Source: Pleomorphomonas diazotrophica (GTDB lineage: Bacteria; Pseudomonadota; Alphaproteobacteria; Rhizobiales; Pleomorphomonadaceae). From it: 64,000 bases of DNA. The position numbers and the translations under genes were made by a program. Each line of letters begins with the position of its first letter. Positions within the stretch are counted from its first letter, which is position 1. The notes beneath the pieces are model-generated. The model was not told where the DNA came from, made no database searches, and was given only the letters and a program-made list of their open reading frames with translations. Shown here one piece after another: positions 1 through 8,013 of the stretch. The DNA is taken from contig NZ_PJNW01000002.1 of the NCBI RefSeq assembly GCF_002844595.1, forward strand, positions 248,001 to 312,000, read 5' to 3'.

Positions 1-126
1 GCCGGCCTGCCGATCGTAGACAAGCTCGCCATTCAGCTTGATCAATATGTTGGCGCCGACGATCGTTCTGTCCACGGCGCGGTCGACGACCCTGTCGACT
101 CCTGGAAACTGGCTGGCCTTGCCCAC
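1..126 (-). CDS. Serine hydrolase (beta-lactamase/esterase family), N-terminal fragment
   Basis: Only the first 42 codons lie in the window; the gene continues past base 1. The frame ends in VGANILIKLNGELVYDRQAG, which matches the N-terminal strand of class C beta-lactamase-like serine hydrolases (hydrophobic strand, then G-x-hydrophobic-x-Y/R-A-G). The catalytic SxxK motif would come about 25 residues later and is outside the window. I place the start at a GTG at 126 because GAGGGAGA lies 7-10 bases upstream; an in-frame ATG at 186 is the alternative and has no good ribosome site. It is divergent from the ArsR-SRPBCC regulator at 310. Family assignment is by pattern only; substrate is unknown. 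Confidence 0.6.
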   Translation of the reverse strand, partial: MGKASQFPGVDRVVDRAVDRTIVGANILIKLNGELVYDRQAG

Positions 127-254
127 TTCGTCTTCTCCCTCAGATTGTTCGCATGCACTCTGCCATTCTATGGCTGCGGCCGGCATCCTAATATCTCACG
201 GGTCGAGTTTTGGCAGGATGGCGAGTGGACCACTTTCGGATAAGCGGTCGCCAA

Positions 255-303
255 GTTACAATACGTTACCATATTGACACGTTACTAAAATGGAACATAT
301 TAT
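255..303 (+). promoter_or_regulatory. Promoter and repeat operator of the ArsR-SRPBCC gene
   Basis: A perfect TTGACA at 274-279 is followed after 18 bases by TATTAT at 298-303, only 6 bases before the ATG at 310. Transcription would begin at or next to the start codon, and no ribosome site is visible, so the mRNA is probably leaderless. GTTAC occurs three times, at 255-259, 265-269 and 281-285; the last two are part of identical ACGTTAC copies 16 bases apart that flank the -35 box. They are good candidates for autoregulatory binding by the ArsR domain. Confidence 0.6.
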
Positions 304-309
304 CTCGCC

Positions 310-1095
310 ATGGCAGATGTTTTCGATGCCCTCGCCAGTGCGCACCGTCGCCAGTTGCTGGACGCCCTCAGAGAACGGGACGGCCAGACGCTGGGCGAGC
401 TCGAAGGCTGTCTGCCGTTGTCACGCTTCGCGGTGATGAAGCATCTCGGCGTTCTGGAGGATGCCGGGCTGGTGGTCACCCGCAAGGTCGGGCGCGAGAA
501 GTTTCACTATCTCAACCCCGTTCCCATTCAGGAAGTGAGCGATCGCTGGATCTCGCGCTACGCTTCGCCGTTTGCCCGCGGTCTTGCCGATCTCAAGGGC
601 GGATTTCAGCAGGGGATTTTCAAGATGAACACCGCAGTGGTTGCACCGAAGCATGTTTACGAGCTTTTCATCGACGCCGCGCCGGAGGCCGTCTGGGCCG
701 TTCTGACAGATGACGCCAAGACGCCGCTCTGGCAGCATTTCAACATGGCCTCGCGCACTGAATGGCGGGTCGGCGGCAAGATCGAGTTCCTCTTGGGCGG
801 ACATTCGATGATCGTTGGCGAACTGCTCGAGTTGACGCCGCCGAAGCGTCTGTCTCACAGCTTCGCTGCCCGGTGGGCAGACGATGTCGCCGGCGATCCG
901 CCATCACGCGTCACCTGGGATCTGGAGCCGGCAGGCGACGGAGCAACAAAGTTGACGCTGGTACACGATGATTTCGGCGGCGATACCACCACCAGCCGCA
1001 TGGTGACGGCCGGCTGGGTCGAGGCCATCTCTCGCCTGAAGACGCTGGTCGAAACGGGGCGGACCTTCTCGATGCCCGGACGGCCTGGTGCGTAG
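310..1095 (+). CDS. ArsR-family regulator fused to an SRPBCC (AHSA1-like) domain
   Basis: A 261-residue protein. Residues 1-95 are a winged helix of the ArsR/SmtB type (MADVFDALASAHRRQLLDAL, then SRFAVMKHLGVLEDAGLV as the recognition helix and a VGREKFHYLN wing). Residues about 105-255 are an SRPBCC ligand-binding fold of the AHSA1 type (VYELFIDAAPEAVWAVLTD, WRVGGKIEFLLGG, HSFAARWADD). No metal-binding cysteine motif is seen in the ArsR part, so a small hydrophobic ligand bound by the SRPBCC cavity is a more likely effector than a metal; that is inference. It is divergent from the serine hydrolase at 1-126, a possible target. The same two domains occur as separate genes at 10414-11230. Confidence 0.88.
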   Translation: MADVFDALASAHRRQLLDALRERDGQTLGELEGCLPLSRFAVMKHLGVLEDAGLVVTRKVGREKFHYLNPVPIQEVSDRWISRYASPFARGLADLKGGFQQGIFKMNTAVVAPKHVYELFIDAAPEAVWAVLTDDAKTPLWQHFNMASRTEWRVGGKIEFLLGGHSMIVGELLELTPPKRLSHSFAARWADDVAGDPPSRVTWDLEPAGDGATKLTLVHDDFGGDTTTSRMVTAGWVEAISRLKTLVETGRTFSMPGRPGA

Positions 1096-1117
1096 GCGGT
1101 ACGCAGACAAGCAGAAA

Positions 1118-1137
1118 GGCCGCCCTTGAGGACGGCC
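1118..1137 (+). terminator. Possible terminator hairpin after the ArsR-SRPBCC gene
   Basis: GGCCGCCC (1118-1125) and GGACGGCC (1130-1137) pair with one mismatch around a TTGA loop, 22 bases after the stop. No run of T follows, so termination is uncertain. Confidence 0.35.
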
Positions 1138-1255
1138 CTTCGGAATATTACGCTGGATTGAGGCTCAGATCCGGGCGCGTCCGCCCGGACCGAGGGCCGG
1201 CGGCCGATGGGTCGCTCGACCTTCCCTCACCTCATTACCGCTGGACTATCGGCGT

Positions 1256-1699
1256 TCAGCCGGCGAAGCCGCGGCGGAAGTTGACAGTGGCGTTCTCGTC
1301 CGAGGAGTCGCCGCTGTAGTAGACCGGCGCCGGATAACGGGCGGCGTCAGCCTTGGCAGCCGCAGCGTTGGCCGGGTTCTCGATCACCACGCGGTTGACG
1401 AGAAGCGGTTCGTCGGAATCGGACGAGGGGTTCACCTCGGTGACGATCCGAGCACCGGTGTCACCATGGGTGGCGATCACGGCGCCGGACGTGTCGGTGC
1501 TGGCCGCGGCGGCATAGCGGGCGGCATCGGCCTTGGCGGCAGCGGCGTTAGCCGGATTGGGAGCCGGGTTCACCTGGACCCAACGCGCCTCGGCGCTGTC
1601 GTCGGCCGCAGCCGGGTCATACATGAGGCCGGCAGCGGAAGCGACGGTCGGCAGGGCGAACAGGGCAACGGCAGCGGCGGTGATGATGGAGGTCTTCAT
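1256..1699 (-). CDS. Small secreted protein with two NPANAAAAKADAARY repeats
   Basis: A 147-residue protein of unknown function. The start at 1699 is chosen because AAGGAGTT precedes it and a typical Sec signal peptide follows (MKTSIITAAAVALFALPTVASAA, likely cut near residue 23); the frame stays open upstream but without a better start. The mature part is Ala/Asp-rich and acidic. An exact 15-residue repeat, NPANAAAAKADAARY, occurs at residues 48-62 and 108-122, each preceded by an Asn/Glu-Pro or Asn-containing stretch. No cysteines and no membrane segment after the signal are seen, so a soluble periplasmic or exported protein is likely. I do not recognise the family. It stands alone, facing grxD, with a 17-base tandem repeat in its leader. 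Confidence 0.75.
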   Translation of the reverse strand: MKTSIITAAAVALFALPTVASAAGLMYDPAAADDSAEARWVQVNPAPNPANAAAAKADAARYAAAASTDTSGAVIATHGDTGARIVTEVNPSSDSDEPLLVNRVVIENPANAAAAKADAARYPAPVYYSGDSSDENATVNFRRGFAG

Positions 1700-1710
1700 G
1701 GTCTTAACTC

Positions 1711-1743
1711 CTTGTGAGGGACATGTGCTTGTGAGGGACATGT
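1711..1743. repeat. Tandem 17-base direct repeat next to the secreted-protein start
   Basis: CTTGTGAGGGACATGT occurs at 1711-1726 and again at 1728-1743, a period of 17 bases. It lies directly upstream of the ribosome site of the small secreted protein (minus strand), so it is in the 5' leader or promoter of that gene. Confidence 0.8.
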
Positions 1744-2136
1744 ACGCGTTACGCTTGGTGTCTTGGCAGCGTGGAGGTCTTGGTGGAGATCTTGGGGCGC
1801 TGCCGATGACCCTCATTTGGACCCTGACCGTTCACGTTCAAACCGGCCGGCGCTGACGTATGCGCGCCGGTCTGTTGAACGCGAGTCGCGAAAAAGTGTG
1901 CGGGGAGTTGAACGGCTCGGGGTGGTCAGGAAAAGTCCGCAGTCTTGCGCGGGAAACCGTCCTTTGCTGGCTCACACGGCGTGAGTCAGCCTGTGAAGAG
2001 GGCGCCGGGCCGTTCACGAACGCATCGTGCTTGCGGCGAGAATTTTGCGAGAAATTCGCAAAAAGCCCATCTCCGCCGCCCTTGAAACCGCTCCGCTGCG
2101 GCTGTTTCGCGTGTCCTCGCAGCCTGTCAGGCAAAG
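1744..2136. other. Intergenic region without a recognised gene
   Basis: Between the leader repeat of the secreted-protein gene and the grxD terminator. Frames on both strands are open in places but give Arg/Ser-rich translations with no family resemblance. It presumably holds the promoter of the secreted-protein gene; I cannot point to clear -35/-10 boxes. Confidence 0.5.
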
Positions 2137-2137
2137 A

Positions 2138-2170
2138 AAAAGCCCCTGCCGAGGATCGACAAGGGCTTTT
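2138..2170 (-). terminator. Intrinsic terminator of the bolA-grxD transcript
   Basis: On the minus strand AAAAGCCCTTG (2170-2160) pairs with CAGGGGCTTTT (2148-2138), one G-U pair, and the T stretch continues as TTTTTC. It lies 28 bases after the grxD stop. Confidence 0.85.
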
Positions 2171-2197
2171 GAATGAGACCAGAAATACGGGTGGCCC

Positions 2198-2539
2198 TTA
2201 CTCGGCTGCCGCCTCGTTGACGGCGATGCCGGCCTCCTTGAGATGGGCCTGCAGCTCCTGCTTCTGGAACATCTCCCGGACGATGTCGCAGCCACCGACG
2301 AACTCGCCCTTCACATAAAGCTGCGGCAGCGTCGGCCAGTTGGAATAGGTCTTGATGCCGTCACGCAGTTCGGGGTTTTCCAGCACGTTGATGCCTTTGA
2401 AGGGCACGCCGAGGTAACTGAGGATCTGCACCACCTGGCCGGAGAAGCCGCACTGCGGGAAGTCCGGCGTGCCCTTCATGAACAGGACGATATCGTTGCT
2501 CTTCACTTCGTTGTCGATGAACGACTTGATGTCAGCCAT
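2198..2539 (-). CDS. grxD: Monothiol glutaredoxin (Grx4/Grx5 type)
   Basis: A 113-residue CGFS glutaredoxin. The active-site Cys30 lies in [14 protein letters not shown]; the [17 protein letters not shown] segment provides the conserved TxPxxF/Y glutathione site and the GG-C/S-D motif. Members carry a [2Fe-2S] cluster between two subunits and glutathione, and deliver clusters or sense iron together with BolA proteins. The start at 2539 is preceded by GAGGTAG and gives the usual family length of about 110. It lies 51 bases downstream of bolA on the same strand, which fits the known Grx-BolA partnership, and ends in a strong terminator. Confidence 0.96.
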   Translation of the reverse strand: MADIKSFIDNEVKSNDIVLFMKGTPDFPQCGFSGQVVQILSYLGVPFKGINVLENPELRDGIKTYSNWPTLPQLYVKGEFVGGCDIVREMFQKQELQAHLKEAGIAVNEAAAE

Positions 2540-2590
2540 TGGTCTACCTCGGTCGGTCGGATTCAAGGTCCGAGTTGGAAGCATTCAAAG

Positions 2591-2821
2591 TTAAGGCGCG
2601 CTGGTCTGAAGTGCAAGGGCATGCAGCTCGCCGCCCATCTTTCCCTTGAGGGCGTCGTAGACGAGTTGGTGCTGCTTGACACGCGTCAGGCCGCGAAAGG
2701 CTTCCGATACGACGATGGCCGAATAGTGGTCGCCGTCCCCGGCAAGATCGCGGATTTCGACGCTGGCGTCGGGCAGCGCCTCCTTGATCATCGCCTCGAT
2801 GTCTCTTGCCTGCATCGCCAT
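2591..2821 (-). CDS. bolA: BolA-family protein
   Basis: A 76-residue protein with the BolA class II KH-like fold: IEAMIKEALPDASVEIRDLAGDGDHYSAIVVSEAF, followed by the invariant HQLVYDAL and GELHALALQT. The conserved His in LxHQxVY and the H in GELHA match the ligands used to share a [2Fe-2S] cluster with CGFS glutaredoxins. The start at 2821 gives the family length; the frame stays open upstream but the added residues do not resemble the family. Position between purL and grxD on the minus strand is typical for Hyphomicrobiales and supports a role as the Grx partner in iron-sulfur trafficking or iron sensing. Confidence 0.93.
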   Translation of the reverse strand: MAMQARDIEAMIKEALPDASVEIRDLAGDGDHYSAIVVSEAFRGLTRVKQHQLVYDALKGKMGGELHALALQTSAP

Positions 2822-2955
2822 GTCGAACACCCCTCTTTTCGTTGCCGGCCAGGAGTCACCTGGCACATATCGATCGATGGCATCATCCGGCCGAAAAGAA
2901 AATGCTCCAGGCGCATACCCCAGAGCATATTCCATTGATCCGGTCCGAGTCTGGC

Positions 2956-5160
2956 TTATGCCTTGCCGCCCATGAAAGCAGGGAACCAGCTGTCATAGGC
3001 CGCCTTGAGGTCGGTAACCGACGCCTTGCCGGCCGGGCCGAAGTCGACGGCATCGCCGCCGACCGTGCCGATCCGCTCGACGCTGACGCCGCTCTTAGCC
3101 GCGTCGGCAAGAATGGCCGAGACGTCGCCGGGCTTCAAGGCGATCAGATAGCGGGCCTGATCCTCGGCAAAGACTGCGACATGCGGAGCGAGGCCACCAA
3201 GCTCGACGCGCACGCCGCGCCGGCCGGCCATCGCCATTTCGGCGAGCGCCACGCCGAGGCCGCCGTCGGAAAGGTCGTGGCAGGTGGTGACGCGGCCGGA
3301 GGCGATGAGGCCGCGCACGAAATCGCCGTTCTTCTTTTCAAGCGTGAGGTCGACCGGCGGCGGCGTTCCTTCCTCGCGGCCGTGGAGGTCGCGCAGATAG
3401 ACCGACTGGCCGAGATGGCTGCCGTGGCCGCCGACGAGCAGAACCTCGTCGCCATCGGCCTTGAAGGCGATGGTGGCCATCTTCGTCACGTCCGGCAGCA
3501 GGCCGACGCCGACGATGGTAGGAGAAGGCAGGATGCCCACGCCGTTGGTCTCGTTGTAGAGCGATACGTTGCCCGAGACGATCGGGAAGTTCAGGGCGCG
3601 GCAGGCTTCGGCGATGCCCTGAAGCGCGCGCACGAACTGGCCCATGGCCTCGGGCTTCTCGGGGTTGCCGAAGTTGAGGTTGTCGGTGAGCGCGATCGGA
3701 TCGCCGCCGACGGCGGTGACATTGCGCCAGCTCTCGGCGACGGCCTGCTTGCCGCCCTCGAAGGGATCGGCGTCGCAGTAGCGCGGCGTCACGTCGGCCG
3801 ACATGGCGAGTGCCTTGTTGGTGCCCTCGACGCGGACGACACCGGCGTCACCGCCGGGGATCTGCGCCGAGTTGCCCTGGACGAGGCAGTCATACTGCTC
3901 GTAGACCCAGGCGCGCGACGCCTGATCCGGCGCGCCCATCAGGCGGATGAGGGCGGCGCCGACGTCGTTGACGGCCGGAATGGCGTCGTCGGCGAGCGGC
4001 GCAGCCGTCTTCGGCTCGACCCAGGGACGATCATACTCGGGCGCCTCGTCGCCCAGTTCCTTGATCGGCAGGTTCGCGACTTCCTTGCCCTGCCAGATGA
4101 TGCGGAAGCGCAGGTCGTCGGTGGTGACGCCGCAGACCGCGAAGTCGAGCTCCCACTTGCGGAAGACGGCCTCGGCCTCCTTCTCCTTGGACGGCTCGAG
4201 CACCATCAGCATGCGCTCCTGGCTCTCGGAGAGCATCATCTCATAGGGCGTCATGTCCTCTTCGCGCTGTGGCACGCGGTCGAGATCGAGGCGGATGCCG
4301 AGGTTGCCCTTGGCGCCCATTTCCACCGCCGAGCAGGTGAGGCCGGCGGCGCCCATGTCTTGGATGGCGACGACGGCGCCTGTCTTCATCAGCTCAAGAC
4401 AGGCTTCCAGGAGGCGCTTCTCGGTGAAGGGGTCGCCGACCTGCACGGTCGGGCGCTTCTCCTCGATGGTGTCGTCGAATTCGGCCGACGCCATCGTGGC
4501 GCCACCGACGCCGTCGCGGCCGGTCTTGGCGCCGAGATAGACGACGGGCAGGCCGACACCCTTGGCCTCCGAGAGGAAGATGCCGTCGCGCTTGGCGATG
4601 CCCAAGGCAAAGGCGTTGACGAGACAGTTGCCGTTGTAGCGGGCGTGGAAGCGGACTTCGCCGCCAATGGTCGGCACGCCGAAGGAGTTGCCGTAGCCGC
4701 CGACGCCCGCGACGACGCCAGCGACAAGATGGCGGGTCTTCGGATGGTCCGGCTCGCCGAAGGACAGCGAGTTCATGGCGGCGATCGGCCGGGCGCCCAT
4801 GGTGAACACGTCGCGGAGAATGCCGCCGACGCCCGTAGTCGCGCCCTGATAGGGCTCGATGTAGGAGGGATGGTTGTGGCTTTCCATCTTGAAGATGGCG
4901 ACATCGCCGTCGCCGATGTCGATGACGCCGGCGTTCTCGCCGGGGCCGATGACGACTTTCTCGCCCTTGGTCGGCAGCGTCTTCAGCCACTTCTTGGACG
5001 ACTTGTAGGAACAATGCTCGTTCCACATGGCCGAGAAGATGCCGAGTTCGGTCAGCGTCGGCTTGCGCCCGATCAGCCGGAGAATGCGGTCATACTCGTC
5101 GGGCTTCAGCCCGTGGCGGGAGATGAGGTCGGGCGTAATGTCGATGTCGTTCTGGAACAC
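2956..5160 (-). CDS. purL: Phosphoribosylformylglycinamidine synthase subunit PurL
   Basis: A 734-residue small-type PurL, the synthetase subunit that converts FGAR to FGAM with ATP and ammonia supplied by PurQ, with PurS as the bridging subunit. Visible family motifs include [22 protein letters not shown], the [28 protein letters not shown] glycine/ATP region, [16 protein letters not shown] and a second FGAM-synthase half with [17 protein letters not shown]. Start: GTG at 5160 with AAGGGGAT just upstream gives [12 protein letters not shown], matching the usual N-terminus; an upstream extension has no such site. It begins the purL-bolA-grxD block; purQ and purS lie further upstream on the same strand. 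Confidence 0.96.
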   Translation of the reverse strand: MFQNDIDITPDLISRHGLKPDEYDRILRLIGRKPTLTELGIFSAMWNEHCSYKSSKKWLKTLPTKGEKVVIGPGENAGVIDIGDGDVAIFKMESHNHPSYIEPYQGATTGVGGILRDVFTMGARPIAAMNSLSFGEPDHPKTRHLVAGVVAGVGGYGNSFGVPTIGGEVRFHARYNGNCLVNAFALGIAKRDGIFLSEAKGVGLPVVYLGAKTGRDGVGGATMASAEFDDTIEEKRPTVQVGDPFTEKRLLEACLELMKTGAVVAIQDMGAAGLTCSAVEMGAKGNLGIRLDLDRVPQREEDMTPYEMMLSESQERMLMVLEPSKEKEAEAVFRKWELDFAVCGVTTDDLRFRIIWQGKEVANLPIKELGDEAPEYDRPWVEPKTAAPLADDAIPAVNDVGAALIRLMGAPDQASRAWVYEQYDCLVQGNSAQIPGGDAGVVRVEGTNKALAMSADVTPRYCDADPFEGGKQAVAESWRNVTAVGGDPIALTDNLNFGNPEKPEAMGQFVRALQGIAEACRALNFPIVSGNVSLYNETNGVGILPSPTIVGVGLLPDVTKMATIAFKADGDEVLLVGGHGSHLGQSVYLRDLHGREEGTPPPVDLTLEKKNGDFVRGLIASGRVTTCHDLSDGGLGVALAEMAMAGRRGVRVELGGLAPHVAVFAEDQARYLIALKPGDVSAILADAAKSGVSVERIGTVGGDAVDFGPAGKASVTDLKAAYDSWFPAFMGGKA

Positions 5161-5290
5161 GGGCAATCCCCTTGGAGACCGGGCCGACGGTTGGGCAGGG
5201 GATAGAACGACTGGCGCAAAACCGCAAGAAAGCGGCCGCACAAAAAAGCGCGTCTCGCCGCTTTTTCAAGCGCAAGGACGAGTCATCATT

Positions 5291-5848
5291 TCACACGGCG
5301 GTCTTGGTGTTGACCACCTTGATCGTCTCGACCGGCGGATCCTGCCGTGGAGGAGCCGGGCGCGGTGCGGTCGGTTGCTGGGGCGAAATAGTCGGCATGC
5401 GCTGTTCGGCGAGGCCGGTCCGCTGGACATAGAGCGTGTCGAGGGCGCAGAACTCCCGCACGAAATCGAGAACGGCGGCTGCCGACATGGAGGTTGGATT
5501 GATGTCGACCGTCGGGCTGTATTTCAGGTAGAGCCGTTCGGCGTCGATTGTCCGTCCGGCATAACCCACCGCCCAGCCCTCGAAAACGCGCTTGTCGATG
5601 GTATTGATGGCCAGCACGGTCAGGTCTTCGATGCGCGGGTCCTCGAACAGCAGCCGCAGGCGCTTCGAGACCTGCTCGCGCGCGCCCTCGATGACCTCCA
5701 TCATGTATTTCTCGTTGAAGACCAGGCCGCCGGTGAGGCCGGACGCGGGGCTGTAGTCGCTGGCCGCCGCCAGAATGCTTTTGATCATCCCGGCGGATTC
5801 ACCAATCTTTACGTTGGTGCGACCGTAGAACACCAGGCGAGACAGCAT
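5291..5848 (-). CDS. BLUF-domain protein lacking the photochemical residues
   Basis: A 185-residue protein. Residues 1-95 follow the BLUF fold (MLSRLVFYGRTN, SGLTGGLVFNEKYMMEVIEG, LFEDPRIEDLTVL, KRVFEGWAVGYA), normally an FAD blue-light sensor. The three residues that make the photocycle are changed: the Tyr of the first strand is Phe7 (a Tyr follows at 8), the Asn before the GITG turn is Ser33, and the Gln of FLQVLEG is Glu51. Flavin photochemistry is therefore unlikely. Residues about 145-185 form a Pro-rich tail. The ATG at 5848 with an upstream GGAG is preferred over a TTG at 5878. It lies between purL and purQ on the same strand. Confidence 0.82.
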   Translation of the reverse strand: MLSRLVFYGRTNVKIGESAGMIKSILAAASDYSPASGLTGGLVFNEKYMMEVIEGAREQVSKRLRLLFEDPRIEDLTVLAINTIDKRVFEGWAVGYAGRTIDAERLYLKYSPTVDINPTSMSAAAVLDFVREFCALDTLYVQRTGLAEQRMPTISPQQPTAPRPAPPRQDPPVETIKVVNTKTAV

Positions 5849-6038
5849 GGCACAAGGCTCCGGCCAATGTTGATCCAATCAACACAGAGGCTATGCTCTC
5901 ACCCGGCAGACAAATGGTTACCGAAGCCGGCGGCGGCAGAAAAACGCCGGGCTATCTGCTTTTTAAGGTAAATCGGGGTTAACCGGCTCGCAATAATTGT
6001 CAATGGCGCACCGCCGCAACCGACGATGCGCCAGTCCG

Positions 6039-6710
6039 TCAGGCGGCGAGGGAGGTGGCGACGCTCTCGAACAGGCCACGGCCGTCGAATCCACCGTGCA
6101 GCGCCTCGATCAGGTTCTCCGGGTGGGGCATCATGCCCAGCACATTGCCCGCCTCGTTGAGGATGCCGGCGATGTCGTTGATCGAGCCGTTGGGGTTGGT
6201 GCCCTCGGCATAGCGGAAGGCGACGCGGCCATCGCCTTCGAGGCGCGCCAGCGTTTCGGGATCGGCGAAATAGTTGCCGTCGTGGTGGGCCACCGGACAG
6301 CGGATCACCTGGCCCTTGGCATAGGCGCGGGTGAAGTCGGTGTCGTTGTTGGTCACCTCGAGCTTCACTTCCTTGCAGACGAAGCGGAGATGGGCGTTGC
6401 GCATCAGCGCGCCCGGCAGGAGACCGGCCTCGGTCAGGATCTGGAAGCCGTTGCAGACGCCGAGGACGCGGACGCCGGCCTTGGCCTTCCTTGCCACGTC
6501 GAGCATGGCCGGCGAGCGGGCGGCGATAGCGCCGCAGCGCAGATAGTCGCCGTAGGAAAAGCCGCCGGGCAGGACGATCAGGTCGACGTCCGGCAGCGTC
6601 GCGTCCTGGTGCCAGACGACCGTCGGCTTGATGCCGGTGACCGAGTGCAGGGCCTTGACCATGTCGTGGTCACGGTTGGAGCCGGGAAAGAGGACGACGG
6701 CAGAGCGCAT
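6039..6710 (-). CDS. purQ: Phosphoribosylformylglycinamidine synthase glutaminase PurQ
   Basis: A 223-residue class I glutamine amidotransferase that supplies ammonia to PurL. The nucleophilic Cys is in [21 protein letters not shown]; the His-Glu pair is in [14 protein letters not shown]-terminal [17 protein letters not shown] and the [15 protein letters not shown] oxyanion region are diagnostic. It is preceded by purS and a 39-residue membrane protein gene, 20 bases from the latter, so the three form one transcription unit. Confidence 0.96.
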   Translation of the reverse strand: MRSAVVLFPGSNRDHDMVKALHSVTGIKPTVVWHQDATLPDVDLIVLPGGFSYGDYLRCGAIAARSPAMLDVARKAKAGVRVLGVCNGFQILTEAGLLPGALMRNAHLRFVCKEVKLEVTNNDTDFTRAYAKGQVIRCPVAHHDGNYFADPETLARLEGDGRVAFRYAEGTNPNGSINDIAGILNEAGNVLGMMPHPENLIEALHGGFDGRGLFESVATSLAA

Positions 6711-6730
6711 ATCGTGTTCTCCTCGAAGGG

Positions 6731-6850
6731 TCAGGGCATCAGGAACAGGACGGCGAGGGTGGCGGCGATGACCGGTATGCCGATGAAGATCGCCGCCTTG
6801 GCGAGCATGAAGCGAATGATCCGGCGCGTATCGTCGGAACCGTCGGCCAT
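6731..6850 (-). CDS. Small membrane protein between purS and purQ
   Basis: A 39-residue protein too short for most gene callers. It has a charged N-terminus ([14 protein letters not shown]) and one hydrophobic segment, residues about 15-38 ([20 protein letters not shown]), ending MP. GAGGCGG directly before the ATG overlaps the purS stop region, and the gene begins 7 bases after purS and ends 20 bases before purQ, so translation is probably coupled. Small membrane proteins in exactly this place are, as I recall, annotated in other Hyphomicrobiales as FGAM synthase-associated small membrane protein. Its role is unknown; anchoring the PurLQS complex to the membrane is only a guess. Confidence 0.8.
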   Translation of the reverse strand: MADGSDDTRRIIRFMLAKAAIFIGIPVIAATLAVLFLMP

Positions 6851-6857
6851 GTCCGCC

Positions 6858-7100
6858 TCAGCCGAGGATGGCGATGTCGTAGTTCTCGATGACGGTGTTG
6901 GCGAGCAGCTTCTCGCACATGTCGGCCACCGTCGCGCGGGCCTTGTCCTTATCGGTTTCGGCGAGGGTAAGATCGACGATCTTGCCCTGGCGGGCGCCGT
7001 CGATGCCGGCAAACCCGAGGCCGCGCAGCGCGCCCTCGATCGCCTTGCCCTGCGGATCAAGAACGCCCGCCTTGAGGGTGATGGTGACGCGCACTTTCAT
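6858..7100 (-). CDS. purS: Phosphoribosylformylglycinamidine synthase subunit PurS
   Basis: An 80-residue PurS: MKVRVTITLKAGVLDPQGKAIEGALRGLGFAGIDGARQGKIVDL, the standard family N-terminal half with the strand-helix-strand pattern of the dimeric PurS fold that joins PurL and PurQ. The ATG at 7100 is chosen because it begins at this family start. A strong hairpin (7120-7148) lies 20 bases before the start, between purC and purS. Confidence 0.95.
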   Translation of the reverse strand: MKVRVTITLKAGVLDPQGKAIEGALRGLGFAGIDGARQGKIVDLTLAETDKDKARATVADMCEKLLANTVIENYDIAILG

Positions 7101-7119
7101 GGCCGTATCCCGAAAATGA

Positions 7120-7148
7120 AGAACGCCGGGGGAATAACCCGGCGTTCT
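7120..7148 (-). terminator. Hairpin between purC and purS (terminator or attenuator)
   Basis: AGAACGCCGGG and CCCGGCGTTCT form a perfect 11-base stem around a 7-base loop. On the minus strand it is followed by TCATTTTCG, a weak T stretch. It lies 68 bases after the purC stop and 20 bases before the purS start, so it can act as the purC terminator and as a leader element of purS. Confidence 0.65.
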
Positions 7149-7215
7149 CGGATTCACAAGTCGGTTTTCGTGGCGTTTTCGCCTTTAGGGGCGCTGCTTT
7201 TCGCGGCGCCGGTCC

Positions 7216-7980
7216 TCATTTCACCAAGGTCGGGCCGGAGGGGCGCGTCTGCTCGGATTCGTTGAGGATGCCGAGGCGACGGGCGACTTCGGTGTAGCTC
7301 TCGACGAGGCCGCCCATATCCTTGCGGAAACGGTCCTTGTCGAGGCGATCGCCGGTGGCGATGTCCCACAGGCGGCAGCTGTCGGGGCTGATCTCATCGG
7401 CGACGACGATGCGCATCATGTCGCCTTCCCAGAGGCGGCCGCATTCCATCTTGAAGTCGACGAGGCGGATGCCGACACCGAGGAACAGGCCGGCCAGGAA
7501 GTCGTTGACGCGGATGGCCAGCGCCATGATGTCGTCGATTTCCTGCGGCGAGGCCCAGCCGAAGGCGGTGATGTGCTCTTCGGAGACCATCGGGTCCTTG
7601 AGCTCGTCGCTCTTGAAATAGAACTCGATGATCGAGCGCGGCAACTGCGTGCCCTCTTCGATACCGAGTCGCGTGGCGATCGAGCCCGCCGCGACGTTGC
7701 GCACCACCACCTCAAGGGGAATGATCTCCACCTCGCGGATCAACTGCTCGCGCATGTTGAGGCGGCGGATGAAATGGGTGGGGATGCCCATGTTGTTGAG
7801 ATGGGTGAAGAGATATTCCGAAATCCGGTTGTTCAGAACACCCTTGCCGTCGATGATCTCGTGCTTCTTGGCATTGAACGCCGTGGCGTCGTCCTTGAAG
7901 TGTTGAATCAACGTACCCGGCTCGGGACCTTCGTACAGGATCTTGGCCTTACCTTCGTAGATACGCCGGCGGCGGTTCAT
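7216..7980 (-). CDS. purC: Phosphoribosylaminoimidazole-succinocarboxamide synthase
   Basis: A 254-residue SAICAR synthetase (joins CAIR and aspartate using ATP). Visible: [19 protein letters not shown], the [11 protein letters not shown] nucleotide region, [28 protein letters not shown], and [12 protein letters not shown] with the metal-binding acidic residues. I use the ATG at 7980 because relatives begin [13 protein letters not shown]; an in-frame ATG at 8013 has a better ribosome site (GGAG, 10 bases upstream) and would add 11 residues, so the start is open. It is upstream of purS, small membrane gene and purQ. Confidence 0.95.
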   Translation of the reverse strand: MNRRRRIYEGKAKILYEGPEPGTLIQHFKDDATAFNAKKHEIIDGKGVLNNRISEYLFTHLNNMGIPTHFIRRLNMREQLIREVEIIPLEVVVRNVAAGSIATRLGIEEGTQLPRSIIEFYFKSDELKDPMVSEEHITAFGWASPQEIDDIMALAIRVNDFLAGLFLGVGIRLVDFKMECGRLWEGDMMRIVVADEISPDSCRLWDIATGDRLDKDRFRKDMGGLVESYTEVARRLGILNESEQTRPSGPTLVK

Positions 7981-8013
7981 GGGGATATACCGTGGTCTGT
8001 TGATGAAATCCAT

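Noticed and set aside
1711-1743. Possible start of a CRISPR or larger repeat array
   Set aside because: Only two 16-base copies separated by one base, no spacers and no cas genes; it is a simple tandem duplication.
2806-5205. A 799-codon open frame on the plus strand opposite purL
   Set aside because: It mirrors purL codon structure in high-GC DNA, has a His/Asp/Gly/Val-rich translation without family resemblance and no ribosome site.
5849-5878. TTG start at 5878 for the BLUF-like gene
   Set aside because: The ATG at 5848 has GGAG upstream and starts exactly at the family N-terminus; the extra ten residues do not match.
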